Below are positions 8,690 through 16,966 of a DNA stretch of 42,067 nt, in pieces; within the stretch, counting starts at the first letter, position 1; each line of letters opens with the position of its first letter. The stretch lies in assembly GCA_910575155.1 (NCBI GenBank), contig CAJTDX010000029.1:1-42067 (forward strand), read 5' to 3'. The DNA comes from Lachnospiraceae bacterium (GTDB lineage Bacteria > Bacillota > Clostridia > Lachnospirales > Lachnospiraceae). The translations under genes were made by a program, and so were the position numbers. The notes beneath the pieces were generated by a model. It worked only from the letters and a program-made list of their open reading frames with translations. It was not told the DNA's origin and did no database searches.

Positions 8690-10534
8690 GTGAAACCAAT
8701 GAATAAGATGAGAATGGAAACATCAAATCTGACCGCTGAGAATGTTGCAAAAATTGAGGAGATTTTTCCCAATTGTGTTACGGAATCCAGAGGCAAAGAC
8801 GGCAGGGCAAAAAAAACAGTGAATTTTGAGATGCTGCGCCAGATGCTTTCTGAGGAGGCGGTGGAAGGGGAGGAAGCGTATGAGTTTACCTGGGTCGGCA
8901 AAAAAGCGGCGGTTGCGGAGGCGAATAAACCAACCAGAATGACGCTCCGCCCCTGTTTGGAACGAAGCGTTCAATGGAATGATACAGAGAATGTTTACAT
9001 AGAAGGAGATAATTTAGAAGTCCTGAAACTGTTGCAGGAGAGCTGCCAGGAAGCTGTGAAAGTCATTTATATTGACCCGCCCTATAATACAGGAAATGAT
9101 TTTATTTATAAAGACGATTTTTCCAGAACGAAAGAAGCGTATCAGTCACAGGGGTTGTTTAAAAACACAGATTCCAATGGACGGTTTCATTCTGACTGGT
9201 GTTCCATGATGTATTCCAGGCTGCTGCTGGCAAGGAACCTGCTTTCTGGCGATGGAGTTATTTTTATCAGTATCGACGACCACGAACAGGAAAATTTAAA
9301 GAAAATATGCAGTGAAATTTTTGGAGAAGGGAATTTTCTGGCGCAGGTGGTCTGGGAACGCGCCTATGCTCCCGTGAATCTGAAAAAACATTTTTCGGAG
9401 AGTCATGATTATATTTTGTGTTATGCCAAAAATCTGCCGGACGCAGTCTGTAACGGTCTGCCGAGAAGCAGCGAAGCAGATAAGAGATACAGTAATCCGG
9501 ACCAGGACCCGCGGGGGGTGTGGAAAGCAGGCGATTTATCCGTAGGCCCGGTGGTAGAATCCAAGGTCTATGAAATCACGACGCCTGGAGGAAGGAAAGT
9601 ACTGCCGCCCAATGGTTACTGCTGGAGACTGGATCAGAATACATTTCAGGAGTATGTGAAGGACAACCGCATCTGGTTTGGAGCAGATGGAAACAATGTA
9701 CCGTCAATTAAGCGTTTTTTGTCAGAAGTAAAACAGGGCATAACGCCTATGTCCATTTGGAACTACAGGGAAGTCGGCCATTCTCAGGATGCCACCAAAA
9801 AGCTGAAAAAGCTGTTTGAAAACAGGGCGTATTTTGATTATCCGAAGCCAGTGGAACTGATAAAAAGATGCATTCAGCTATACGCAGACAAAGACAGCCT
9901 GATTCTGGATTTTTTCAGCGGTTCCGGAACCACGGCCCAGGCGGTGATGGAATTAAATGCGCAGGATGGGGGAAAAAGGAAATTTATTTTAGTCCAGCTT
10001 GCGGAACAGTGCAGGGAAAAGAGCATTGCGTATCAGGACGGCTATGAGAATATCTGCCAGATTGGAGAAGAGAGGATTCGCAGGGCGGCTGACCTGATTG
10101 CAAAACGACATCCGGCCTGCGATTTTGATTCTGGTTTTCGTCTGTTCCGGCTGGATGAAAGCAATATGAAAGATGTGTATTTTACCGCGTCTGAGTATTC
10201 ACAGAATTTACTGCCGGATCTTGTCTGCAATATTAAGGAAGACAGGAGCGAAGAAGACATTGTTTTTGGATGTATCATTGACTGGGGGCTGCCTTTGTCC
10301 AGCGTCTGTAAGAGTGAATGGATAGACGGCTGTAAAATACACAACATTGGAGAGGGCGCGCTGCTCGCCTGTTTTTCAGAGAAACTGACGCGGCGCGCGC
10401 TGATGTATATGGCAGAGAGACATCCGCAGAAAGCGGTATTTCTGGATATCAAATTTAAGTCCAGCGCAGAAAAAAGGAATCTGCTGGAAATGTTCCGGAC
10501 GGTATCGCCGGAAACATCTGTCAAGATGATCTGA
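8690..10534 (+). CDS. Type III-like DNA methyltransferase (Mod)
   Basis: A protein of about 614 aa that methylates an amino group of adenine in DNA using S-adenosylmethionine. The catalytic motif DPPY is at 129-132 (YIDPPYNTG) and the SAM-binding FSGSG at 409-413. This order defines the beta class, to which type III Mod subunits belong. The region between them (about 150-400) contains the target-recognition part. Start is uncertain: GTG 8690 or ATG 8699, 8708 or 8714, none with a strong ribosome binding site. Mod gives sequence specificity to the partner Res. The neighbouring 256-aa gene separates it from res, which is not the textbook mod-res order. Confidence 0.88.
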   Translation: MKPMNKMRMETSNLTAENVAKIEEIFPNCVTESRGKDGRAKKTVNFEMLRQMLSEEAVEGEEAYEFTWVGKKAAVAEANKPTRMTLRPCLERSVQWNDTENVYIEGDNLEVLKLLQESCQEAVKVIYIDPPYNTGNDFIYKDDFSRTKEAYQSQGLFKNTDSNGRFHSDWCSMMYSRLLLARNLLSGDGVIFISIDDHEQENLKKICSEIFGEGNFLAQVVWERAYAPVNLKKHFSESHDYILCYAKNLPDAVCNGLPRSSEADKRYSNPDQDPRGVWKAGDLSVGPVVESKVYEITTPGGRKVLPPNGYCWRLDQNTFQEYVKDNRIWFGADGNNVPSIKRFLSEVKQGITPMSIWNYREVGHSQDATKKLKKLFENRAYFDYPKPVELIKRCIQLYADKDSLILDFFSGSGTTAQAVMELNAQDGGKRKFILVQLAEQCREKSIAYQDGYENICQIGEERIRRAADLIAKRHPACDFDSGFRLFRLDESNMKDVYFTASEYSQNLLPDLVCNIKEDRSEEDIVFGCIIDWGLPLSSVCKSEWIDGCKIHNIGEGALLACFSEKLTRRALMYMAERHPQKAVFLDIKFKSSAEKRNLLEMFRTVSPETSVKMI

Positions 10535-10548
10535 GAAGAGAGATAAAT

Positions 10549-11319
10549 ATGAATCAATATGGGAAAGAATTTTATGAAATGTACCGCAAAACAGATGGTC
10601 ACGACTATTTTTTTCACTATGAGATTCCAGTAAAAGGAAGAGGATTTCACATTGTGGAGTTTGTTCCGGTTAATGCTATTCTCAACAACTGTTATAAAAT
10701 AGCGGTTGAGAAAGCGAAATATACCAGAAACGAAGGGCAGGACGCCAGAACGCGGCAAGCAGACAGGAAGGTGATTAACCAGTTTAAGGGGATTATGGCG
10801 GAAGCGGCGATCCATATTTTTTTGGATTGTGAATGTGGATTTCCTCTGGAACACATTTTACGCTGGGATCTGGAACGGCCTGATTTTAAGAGTCCGGAAA
10901 ATGAATATGATATAAAAGTGAACGACAGGGGCAGAGAATTCTGTATTGAAAGCCGTTCTTCCAGCAGTTATCGGACAAGTCTTGAAGAATTTATGCAGCA
11001 GTATGATATTATCGGCAAGTATACCAATGAAATAAAGAGGCAGGAGAGAACGTCTGATCTTTACATTCGTCCGGTATTCCAATACGAGAATCCCAATATG
11101 ACCAAAGAAACTTATCAGAAAGCAGTGGCGCATACATATCGGGATATCAGTGAAAATTCTCTGAAGCTGTTTCTGGTTGCCGCAGCGGGAAAGGAAGAAA
11201 TGTACGGTTTTAAGGGCTATGATAAAAATATGACGCAGGGCAGTACGCAGTACAGATGTATCAAAATACGGGATGCGCATGATATGGATTTTGTGAAAGC
11301 GTATATCGAGAATCAATAA
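10549..11319 (+). CDS. Putative PD-(D/E)XK-like protein between mod and res
   Basis: A 256-aa protein not known to me by name. Around 77-137 the order of elements resembles a restriction-endonuclease-like core: a helix FKGIMAEAAI (E85), then YDIKVND (D121), then a strand FCIESRS (E134, R136 where lysine is usual). The rest is alpha/beta without motifs I can name. It lies 14 nt after mod and 18 nt before res, so it belongs to the same operon. Because the Res protein here lacks its nuclease domain, this protein may provide the cutting activity in trans; that is an inference. It could instead be an inactive or DNA-binding subunit. Confidence 0.55.
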   Translation: MNQYGKEFYEMYRKTDGHDYFFHYEIPVKGRGFHIVEFVPVNAILNNCYKIAVEKAKYTRNEGQDARTRQADRKVINQFKGIMAEAAIHIFLDCECGFPLEHILRWDLERPDFKSPENEYDIKVNDRGREFCIESRSSSSYRTSLEEFMQQYDIIGKYTNEIKRQERTSDLYIRPVFQYENPNMTKETYQKAVAHTYRDISENSLKLFLVAAAGKEEMYGFKGYDKNMTQGSTQYRCIKIRDAHDMDFVKAYIENQ

Positions 11320-11337
11320 GCAACAGGAGGCGTTCAG

Positions 11338-13521
11338 GTGAAGCTTCAGTTCAGACACCAAAAATTTCAGGAAGATGCAGTGCGGGCAGTCGTCGAGGTA
11401 TTCGCAGGCTGTTCCAGCAGCGGAATGCCGCCAGAGCTTCCGGATGAAACGGTATTGGAGCAGTTGAATAAGATACAGAAGGAAAACGGAATTGTGCCGT
11501 CTTCAAAGCTGGAGGGCAGATACAATCTTACGATCGAGATGGAGACAGGGGTGGGAAAAACATACACCTATATCAGGACCATGTTTGAATTAAACAGGCG
11601 GTATGGATGGAGTAAATTTATTGTCATTGTCCCCAGTATTGCCATACGGGAAGGCGTTTGCAAATCATTTCAGATGATGCAGGAACATTTTGCAGAAGCG
11701 TACGGCAAAAAGCCGCGGTATTTTATTTATGATTCTAATCAGTTAAATGAGATTGATCATTTTTGTTCCAGTCATTTTTTGCATGTGATGATCATCAATT
11801 CCCAGGCATTCAATGCCAAAAGCAGGGACGCCAGAAGAATCTATATGAAACTTGATGAATTTCAAAGCCGCAGACCTATAGATGTGATTGCGTCCGCCAA
11901 CCCGATTGTGATCATTGATGAACCGCAGTCTGTAGAAGGGAAGCAGACTAGGGAAAATTTAAAAGAATTTCGGCCCTGGCTGACGCTTCGCTATTCGGCG
12001 ACCCATAAAGAGGACAATCTTTATAATATGGTTTACCGCTTAGATGCAGCCGAAGCGTTTAAGAGGCATCTGGTGAAAAAAATTGCGGTAAAGGGGATTG
12101 CCAGAGCAGCCGCAGATAATTCAAATGCATACCTTTATCTGGAACGTATTCAAATTGTGGAGGGAGTCTCCGCCGCAATGATTGAGTTTGATTTTTACAG
12201 TTCTCAGGGAGTGTGCCGAAAGACGCAGAAAGTCAGCGCGGGAACTGACCTTTATGCCAATTCCGGGGAGGATGTGAAACTGGAAGCATACCGGGATGGA
12301 TTTGTGGTAACATCTGTCAATGCCGAAGATAATTTTCTGGAATTTGCAAACGGTATAAAACTTCGTTCGGGAGAGGTAAGAGGGAGCGTCGGTCAGGAAC
12401 AGATTCAGCGGCTTCAGATCCGGGAAACGATTCTGTCTCATTTTGAGCGGGAGAAGCAGTTGTTTTCACAGGGAATTAAGGTATTATCTCTGTTTTTTAT
12501 TGATGAGGTCGCGCATTACAGAATATACGACGAGGCGGGACGGCCGCAGAAAGGGATGTTTGCCATCATGTTTGAGGAGGAGTATGAGAAGATTGCGGAA
12601 AGAGCGCAGAAAGAGACAGAGTGCGCAGATTACCGCAATTACCTGGCAAAAATTCCGGCAGCTTTGACACATGACGGATATTTTTCCATAGACCGCAGAG
12701 GCCGCATGGTAAATCAGACTGCTGGAGATGATAAAAGGAATCAGATTTCCAATGACGCGTCTGCCTATGATCTGATTATGAAAGACAAAGAACGGTTGCT
12801 GGAGCTTGATGCGGAGAAATCTCCGGTACGGTTTATTTTTTCGCACTCAGCGCTTCGGGAGGGGTGGGATAATCCGAATGTATTCCAGATTTGCGCCTTG
12901 AAACAGAGCGCCAGTAAGATGCGCAAACGTCAGGAGGTGGGTCGGGGACTTCGTCTCTGTGTGAACCAGCGGGGAGTACGTATGGACGAGAGTATTCTTG
13001 GAACAAATGTGCATCGCATAAACGTGCTTACCGTGATTGCCAGTGAAAGTTATGATGAGTTTGCAAAGGGGCTGCAGCGCGAACTGGCGGAAGATGCCGC
13101 GGGCAGAAATGTTTCTGAGTTATGTATGCTGCGGCCGGAAGACGCCCGCAGGCATCCATGCAGCGCCAAGACGGCGCAGGAAGAGACGGAAGACAGAGCG
13201 CATTTGCATAAGTCGCTTTATACGCCTGATTTGGACACGGAAGAATGGCTTATGAAATGTGTTGCCGCTTTGAATGGCAGGCTTCGTATTTCCAAACAGA
13301 AGCAGAATGCCAAAACCAGAGATTCCAGGTATGATTTAATTGGCAGGCTGACAGAGACTACCGCACTGACCAGAACAACGGTGATGCAGATTCTGACAGG
13401 CATAGATTCCTCTGTATTTGAGCAGTTTTGCCACAACCCGGAGGAATTTATCAGCAAAGCTTCAGACATAATTACTGAGCAGCAGAAAGTGGCTGAGACA
13501 AAGAGTTTTGTCAGGACCTGA
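11338..13521 (+). CDS. Type III-like Res helicase, C-terminal nuclease missing
   Basis: A 727-aa superfamily 2 helicase/translocase. Walker A is GVGKT at 71-75, Walker B DEPQ at 194-197, motif III SAT at 220-222, motif V-like ALREGWDNPN at 505-514 and motif VI QEVGRGLR at 532-539. Usual Res proteins run roughly 900-1000 aa and end in a PD-(D/E)XK nuclease. This one stops after a helical linker at ISKASDIITEQQ, with a terminal KVAETKSF that resembles the ExK strand of that lost domain. Start GTG 11338 follows AGGAGG at 11325-11330. The helicase core looks intact. Either an internal deletion inactivated restriction or the nuclease is supplied separately. Confidence 0.85.
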   Translation: MKLQFRHQKFQEDAVRAVVEVFAGCSSSGMPPELPDETVLEQLNKIQKENGIVPSSKLEGRYNLTIEMETGVGKTYTYIRTMFELNRRYGWSKFIVIVPSIAIREGVCKSFQMMQEHFAEAYGKKPRYFIYDSNQLNEIDHFCSSHFLHVMIINSQAFNAKSRDARRIYMKLDEFQSRRPIDVIASANPIVIIDEPQSVEGKQTRENLKEFRPWLTLRYSATHKEDNLYNMVYRLDAAEAFKRHLVKKIAVKGIARAAADNSNAYLYLERIQIVEGVSAAMIEFDFYSSQGVCRKTQKVSAGTDLYANSGEDVKLEAYRDGFVVTSVNAEDNFLEFANGIKLRSGEVRGSVGQEQIQRLQIRETILSHFEREKQLFSQGIKVLSLFFIDEVAHYRIYDEAGRPQKGMFAIMFEEEYEKIAERAQKETECADYRNYLAKIPAALTHDGYFSIDRRGRMVNQTAGDDKRNQISNDASAYDLIMKDKERLLELDAEKSPVRFIFSHSALREGWDNPNVFQICALKQSASKMRKRQEVGRGLRLCVNQRGVRMDESILGTNVHRINVLTVIASESYDEFAKGLQRELAEDAAGRNVSELCMLRPEDARRHPCSAKTAQEETEDRAHLHKSLYTPDLDTEEWLMKCVAALNGRLRISKQKQNAKTRDSRYDLIGRLTETTALTRTTVMQILTGIDSSVFEQFCHNPEEFISKASDIITEQQKVAETKSFVRT

Positions 13522-13593
13522 CAGTGCCGCCCGCCTGTAATTGCCGTTTTGGTAATATGAAAAACATTTTTTCAAAAATTTTGCATATATGTA

Positions 13594-13624
13594 TTGACTC
13601 TCTCGCAGCGTAACGGTTTAGGAT
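13594..13624 (+). promoter_or_regulatory. MerR-type promoter with 19-bp spacer
   Basis: TTGACT (13594-13599) and TAGGAT (13619-13624) are separated by 19 bp, the over-long spacing typical of promoters that MerR activators untwist. The spacer carries a CGTAACG core. It lies 20 bp before the MerR gene, so autoregulation is likely. The same core and spacing occur at 40065-40095. Confidence 0.65.
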
Positions 13625-13644
13625 GAGATTGAAAGGAGGAAGTG

Positions 13645-14490
13645 ATGAAAACAGTAAAGGATGTGTCACGGGTTACTGGGGTAAGCATAAGGACGCTGCG
13701 ATATTATGATGAGATCGGATTGTTAAAGCCGTCAAAATTAACGGACGCAGGATACCGCTTATATGATAACAGATCCTTGGAACGTTTACAGAAAATTATG
13801 TTTTTTAAAGAATTGGAAATTCCATTGGAGGATATTAAAAAAATTATGGATACTCCCAATTACGATAAAAAACAGGTGTTATTAGCCCAAAAGACCTTGC
13901 TGGAACAAAAGCGGAACCGCTTAAATGGAATTATTGAGTTAATAACGGATGTCATGAAAGGAGTCAATACCATGAGTTTTGCAGCATTTAATGAGGAAGA
14001 AGTTCAAAAAATTTTAGATCATACATTGAAATGTATGTCAAAAGGATCACTTGAAGAACAGATACAAAAATATGGCGGCATAGAAAAATATAGAGAGTAT
14101 CTGGCATCTGGATTTTCAAATGGACAGACGCTTGCAGATATATTCAAATGGTACGGCGGCAAAGAAAAAACAATGGAAGCCATCATGCAGTCGACAGGAG
14201 ATAATGAGCAATATAAGCAGGAGCAAGATGAAAACGCCGACATTTACAAACGATTTATGGAAGCGAAAAAATCTGGAGACGACAATGCAGCGAAAGAAGC
14301 CGTTGAGCGTCTTGCTGAGAATTATAAAAAAATGTTTTGTCTTGATAATGCAAGAAATATACTTTTGGATTTGGCAGATGAATATCTGAAATTTCCCAAA
14401 TTGGCAGAGGCGACAGACAGTCAATTTGGAACTGGCTGTTCTGAATACGTTGCGAATGCCATTCAAAAATATTACGGCGTTGTTTTGTGA
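13645..14490 (+). CDS. MerR-family regulator with TipAS-like domain
   Basis: A 281-aa transcription regulator. Residues 1-70 are the MerR winged helix (VSIRTLRYYDEIGLLKPSKL, then DAGYRLYD), followed by a dimerisation coiled coil (about 75-110). The long C-terminal helical region (about 115-281) resembles the TipAS drug-binding domain. Such proteins activate transcription on binding small, often antibiotic, molecules. Start ATG 13645 is chosen over GTG 13642, with GGAGGA at 13635-13640. Its own promoter has the 19-bp spacer expected for the family. No obvious target gene adjoins it; DUF6194 downstream seems to have its own promoter. Confidence 0.88.
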   Translation: MKTVKDVSRVTGVSIRTLRYYDEIGLLKPSKLTDAGYRLYDNRSLERLQKIMFFKELEIPLEDIKKIMDTPNYDKKQVLLAQKTLLEQKRNRLNGIIELITDVMKGVNTMSFAAFNEEEVQKILDHTLKCMSKGSLEEQIQKYGGIEKYREYLASGFSNGQTLADIFKWYGGKEKTMEAIMQSTGDNEQYKQEQDENADIYKRFMEAKKSGDDNAAKEAVERLAENYKKMFCLDNARNILLDLADEYLKFPKLAEATDSQFGTGCSEYVANAIQKYYGVVL

Positions 14491-14558
14491 CCTGGCATTT
14501 GATCTGACGTAAGAAAAGTTCTGAATCAAAGCGCATACGGAAACTTTTGTTTAAAATC

Positions 14559-14588
14559 TTGACAGCCATATTGCCGCTGTGATATTCT
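14559..14588 (+). promoter_or_regulatory. Putative promoter of DUF6194 gene
   Basis: Consensus TTGACA at 14559-14564, an 18-bp spacer and a weak TATTCT at 14583-14588. It lies 38 bp upstream of the DUF6194 start codon. Confidence 0.4.
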
Positions 14589-14625
14589 CAGAACCTAATA
14601 GAAAATTGGAAATGAGGCGGTTAAA

Positions 14626-15075
14626 ATGACACCAGATCATATATTAGATTACTGTCTTGAACATTTTGAGGGGACGGTCTTAATGGAAAGCTGGGGCGAG
14701 AAAGGGATTTTTTATAATCCGGATCATGTATTAAAACGCGGCGTCTACCTGTTGACGGTAAAGGAAAAGGATGGGAACAATGACAAAGGTTCTGATTTAG
14801 ACAGAGAGAACATTTACCGTGTGAATCTGGGAATACGGAAAAATACGTTTTCCCAGTTGTTTGGAACAGTACCCGCACGTCCGTCTGCGGGCGGGATTGT
14901 AGATATGGATTATGACTTTACTGCATTAGATCAGATGCTGCCCCATCCTGTTTACGCATGGATGGCATGGATCTGCGTGCTGAATCCTTCTCTGCAGACC
15001 TTTGAGGAGCTGAAACCGTATATCCTGGAGGCTTATGAGTATGCAAAGGAGAAATTTAAGAAACGCAAAAAGTAA
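14626..15075 (+). CDS. DUF6194-family protein
   Basis: A 149-aa cytosolic protein of a family without known function to me. It has the characteristic C-terminal stretch DYDFTALDQMLPHPVYAWMA followed by WICVLNPS, and an N-terminal half resembling YjbR/MmcQ-type folds (ESWGEKGIFYNP, KRGVYLLTVK). It ends in a lysine-rich tail. The ribosome binding site is GAGG at 14611-14614, slightly weak. It converges with the AIM24 gene, and the 177 bp between them hold nothing I can name. Confidence 0.7.
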   Translation: MTPDHILDYCLEHFEGTVLMESWGEKGIFYNPDHVLKRGVYLLTVKEKDGNNDKGSDLDRENIYRVNLGIRKNTFSQLFGTVPARPSAGGIVDMDYDFTALDQMLPHPVYAWMAWICVLNPSLQTFEELKPYILEAYEYAKEKFKKRKK

Positions 15076-15252
15076 CGGTTACAGAAGATGTATTCTGCCA
15101 GCCGTGTTATATGTTTTTGTAGAGCATTTCATTCGTTACGGTATTCCTTGGGGTTTGATTTCAGAGAAATGAAACGGACGCGGAGAAGGCGCCAATTTTG
15201 GCACTTCACCGCAAACATGTCTTTTACTCAGGTAAAGCAGGAAACAGGATGC

Positions 15253-15960
15253 TCAGTCGATGCCTACCTGAATGCCGCCCTGCCGTTCAGAAGGCTGAAC
15301 CAGTACAGAAACTGGCTGGTTTCCGGGCCATTCAAATGCATAGGATTCTCCGGAATGCTGACCGATCAGATTTTTCCAGGATAAGTCTGCTTTAATCTGC
15401 GGATCACCGTATCCGTACTGGCTCATCCAGCAGATTACCGCATCCGGGTCTGCCGACAGGGTGTTGTTGTTATGTACGTTTGACATGACAATGGGGTTTC
15501 CGTCTGAAAGAACCGCAACATAGGCATTTGCGCCGTTTCCGGTCAGCGTTGAGGTTGCAAGGCCTTTCTGGGATAAAATGCCCACGCCAATAAAACGCAC
15601 GTCATACCTGCAGTCCTGAGTAAATGCCAGAATATTTTCTGATTCTACGGAAATCACTTCACCCTGACCAAGTTTATATACAATCACATGCTGTCCATAG
15701 TTGGCATAGTAAGTAACAGAATTACCGGACATGGTAACTTTCATCAGCGGAATATTTTCTTTCGTCACCCGGCGGGCCAGGGAACCAAGCGCGGCCTGGA
15801 CAAAATTATTCTGCGGACCCAGCAGTATTTTTTCAAATTTGTAATTCTTGCCGCCGGAGCTTTCGCCAGCGATAAAAGCGCCGGCCCTGGTGATCAGGAC
15901 ATCGCTGCCGGTGCATGTCACCTTTAACGTCAGTTCGTTTACTGTCTCAAATGTAAGCAT
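15253..15960 (-). CDS. AIM24-family protein
   Basis: A 235-aa beta-rich protein of the AIM24 (TRAP-like) fold. Typical features are the glycine-rich turn AGAFIAGESSGGKNY, a long run of alternating beta strands and the C-terminal DLSWKNLIGQ region. The family occurs in bacteria with tellurite-resistance-type genes; its biochemical role is unknown. It starts 17 nt after the TerD gene on the same strand, with AGGAGGA directly before the ATG, so the two form an operon. It has no signal peptide and no membrane segment. Confidence 0.8.
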   Translation of the reverse strand: MLTFETVNELTLKVTCTGSDVLITRAGAFIAGESSGGKNYKFEKILLGPQNNFVQAALGSLARRVTKENIPLMKVTMSGNSVTYYANYGQHVIVYKLGQGEVISVESENILAFTQDCRYDVRFIGVGILSQKGLATSTLTGNGANAYVAVLSDGNPIVMSNVHNNNTLSADPDAVICWMSQYGYGDPQIKADLSWKNLIGQHSGESYAFEWPGNQPVSVLVQPSERQGGIQVGID

Positions 15961-15977
15961 AAAAATCCTCCTGTTTG

Positions 15978-16781
15978 TCAGACTGTCTCAACGCCATATA
16001 ACTGGCATAAACCTGCTAAATCTTTGGCAACGCCGTTTCCGACGGCATTGCATTTCCATGTTCCTTGATGCAGATAAATTTCGCCGATCATCATTGATAT
16101 GACGTTCGGATAATAATCTGTCATCTGAAAACTTACCAGTTCCTGCTTTGTATGTGCATTAAGAATACGGATATAAGCGTCTTTCACCATGCTGAAATTC
16201 AGATGATGTAAAAAGGCGTCGTTTATAGTGAGTACAAATACAATTTTAGCGGCTGCTGGATTTAAACGATTGAAATCAACAGAGATAAATTCCCGGTCGG
16301 TATGGCTGGAAAGAGAAAAGCGGACACTTTTGTCAGGGCTGTATTCCTGCCCGTAAAACACAAACCAATCGTCTCCCAGTGCTTTTCCGTCCGAGCCAAG
16401 AATAAATGCAGATACATCCAGATCACACCTGGGATTGACCGTATTCCATCCCAGGCAAACCTGAACCTGCTTTACCATTCCGGAAGGATCCAGGGGAACT
16501 TTCTGACCTTTTTGTATCTGGTGGAGCAGAGGCGGGATCTTTAAATTGGGGACGGACGACGCAGAATGATTTCCCCCGGCTGGCAGGGAATGTTCGGGGT
16601 TCTGGGTGACATTTCCGGTATTTTGTGTGGAAATTTTAGTGTTTTGCGCGGGAATACTGCCCGGCCGTCTTGCGGCGGTATTGTTTTGCACCGGATTTTG
16701 GGCATTATTTCTGGTGGTATTGATATGAAGAATAGAATTACAGTCAAGCGGCGGCGATGACCGCATAGGAATTTCTATCAT
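15978..16781 (-). CDS. TerD-domain protein
   Basis: A protein of about 267 aa. The C-terminal 180 residues are a TerD domain with the calcium-binding style motif NPRCDLDVSAFILG and a second acidic site in FISVDFNRLNP. TerD proteins belong to stress-response modules linked with tellurite and phage resistance. Residues about 20-75 are a low-complexity Asn/Thr/Gln/Pro linker, which is not part of the standard domain. The start at 16781 is chosen because GGGAGG lies 7 nt before it on the minus strand. It is the first gene of a two-gene operon with AIM24; no TerB or TerC gene is near. Confidence 0.82.
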   Translation of the reverse strand: MIEIPMRSSPPLDCNSILHINTTRNNAQNPVQNNTAARRPGSIPAQNTKISTQNTGNVTQNPEHSLPAGGNHSASSVPNLKIPPLLHQIQKGQKVPLDPSGMVKQVQVCLGWNTVNPRCDLDVSAFILGSDGKALGDDWFVFYGQEYSPDKSVRFSLSSHTDREFISVDFNRLNPAAAKIVFVLTINDAFLHHLNFSMVKDAYIRILNAHTKQELVSFQMTDYYPNVISMMIGEIYLHQGTWKCNAVGNGVAKDLAGLCQLYGVETV

Positions 16782-16906
16782 TTGTAACCTCCCTGAAGTC
16801 AATTATTTATTATTCTATCAGAAGATTCCGGGAATTGCCATATGAAATTTATGAGAATTTCAGTATGCTTTGAAGAGACAGAATGGCAGCGACAGAAAAA
16901 GAATAC

Positions 16907-16935
16907 TTGTAAAAACAGAAAAAAGCCAGTACAAT
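16907..16935 (+). promoter_or_regulatory. Promoter of the NSS transporter
   Basis: TTGTAA (16907-16912), a 17-bp spacer and TACAAT (16930-16935), 31 bp upstream of the start codon. It is divergent from the TerD/AIM24 operon. Confidence 0.55.
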
Positions 16936-16966
16936 AGAAGAAATTACACAAATGGAGGAGGAAAGA

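Noticed and set aside
15088-15384. Open frame between DUF6194 and AIM24
   Set aside because: It overlaps the real AIM24 gene in antisense and has no ribosome binding site or family features.
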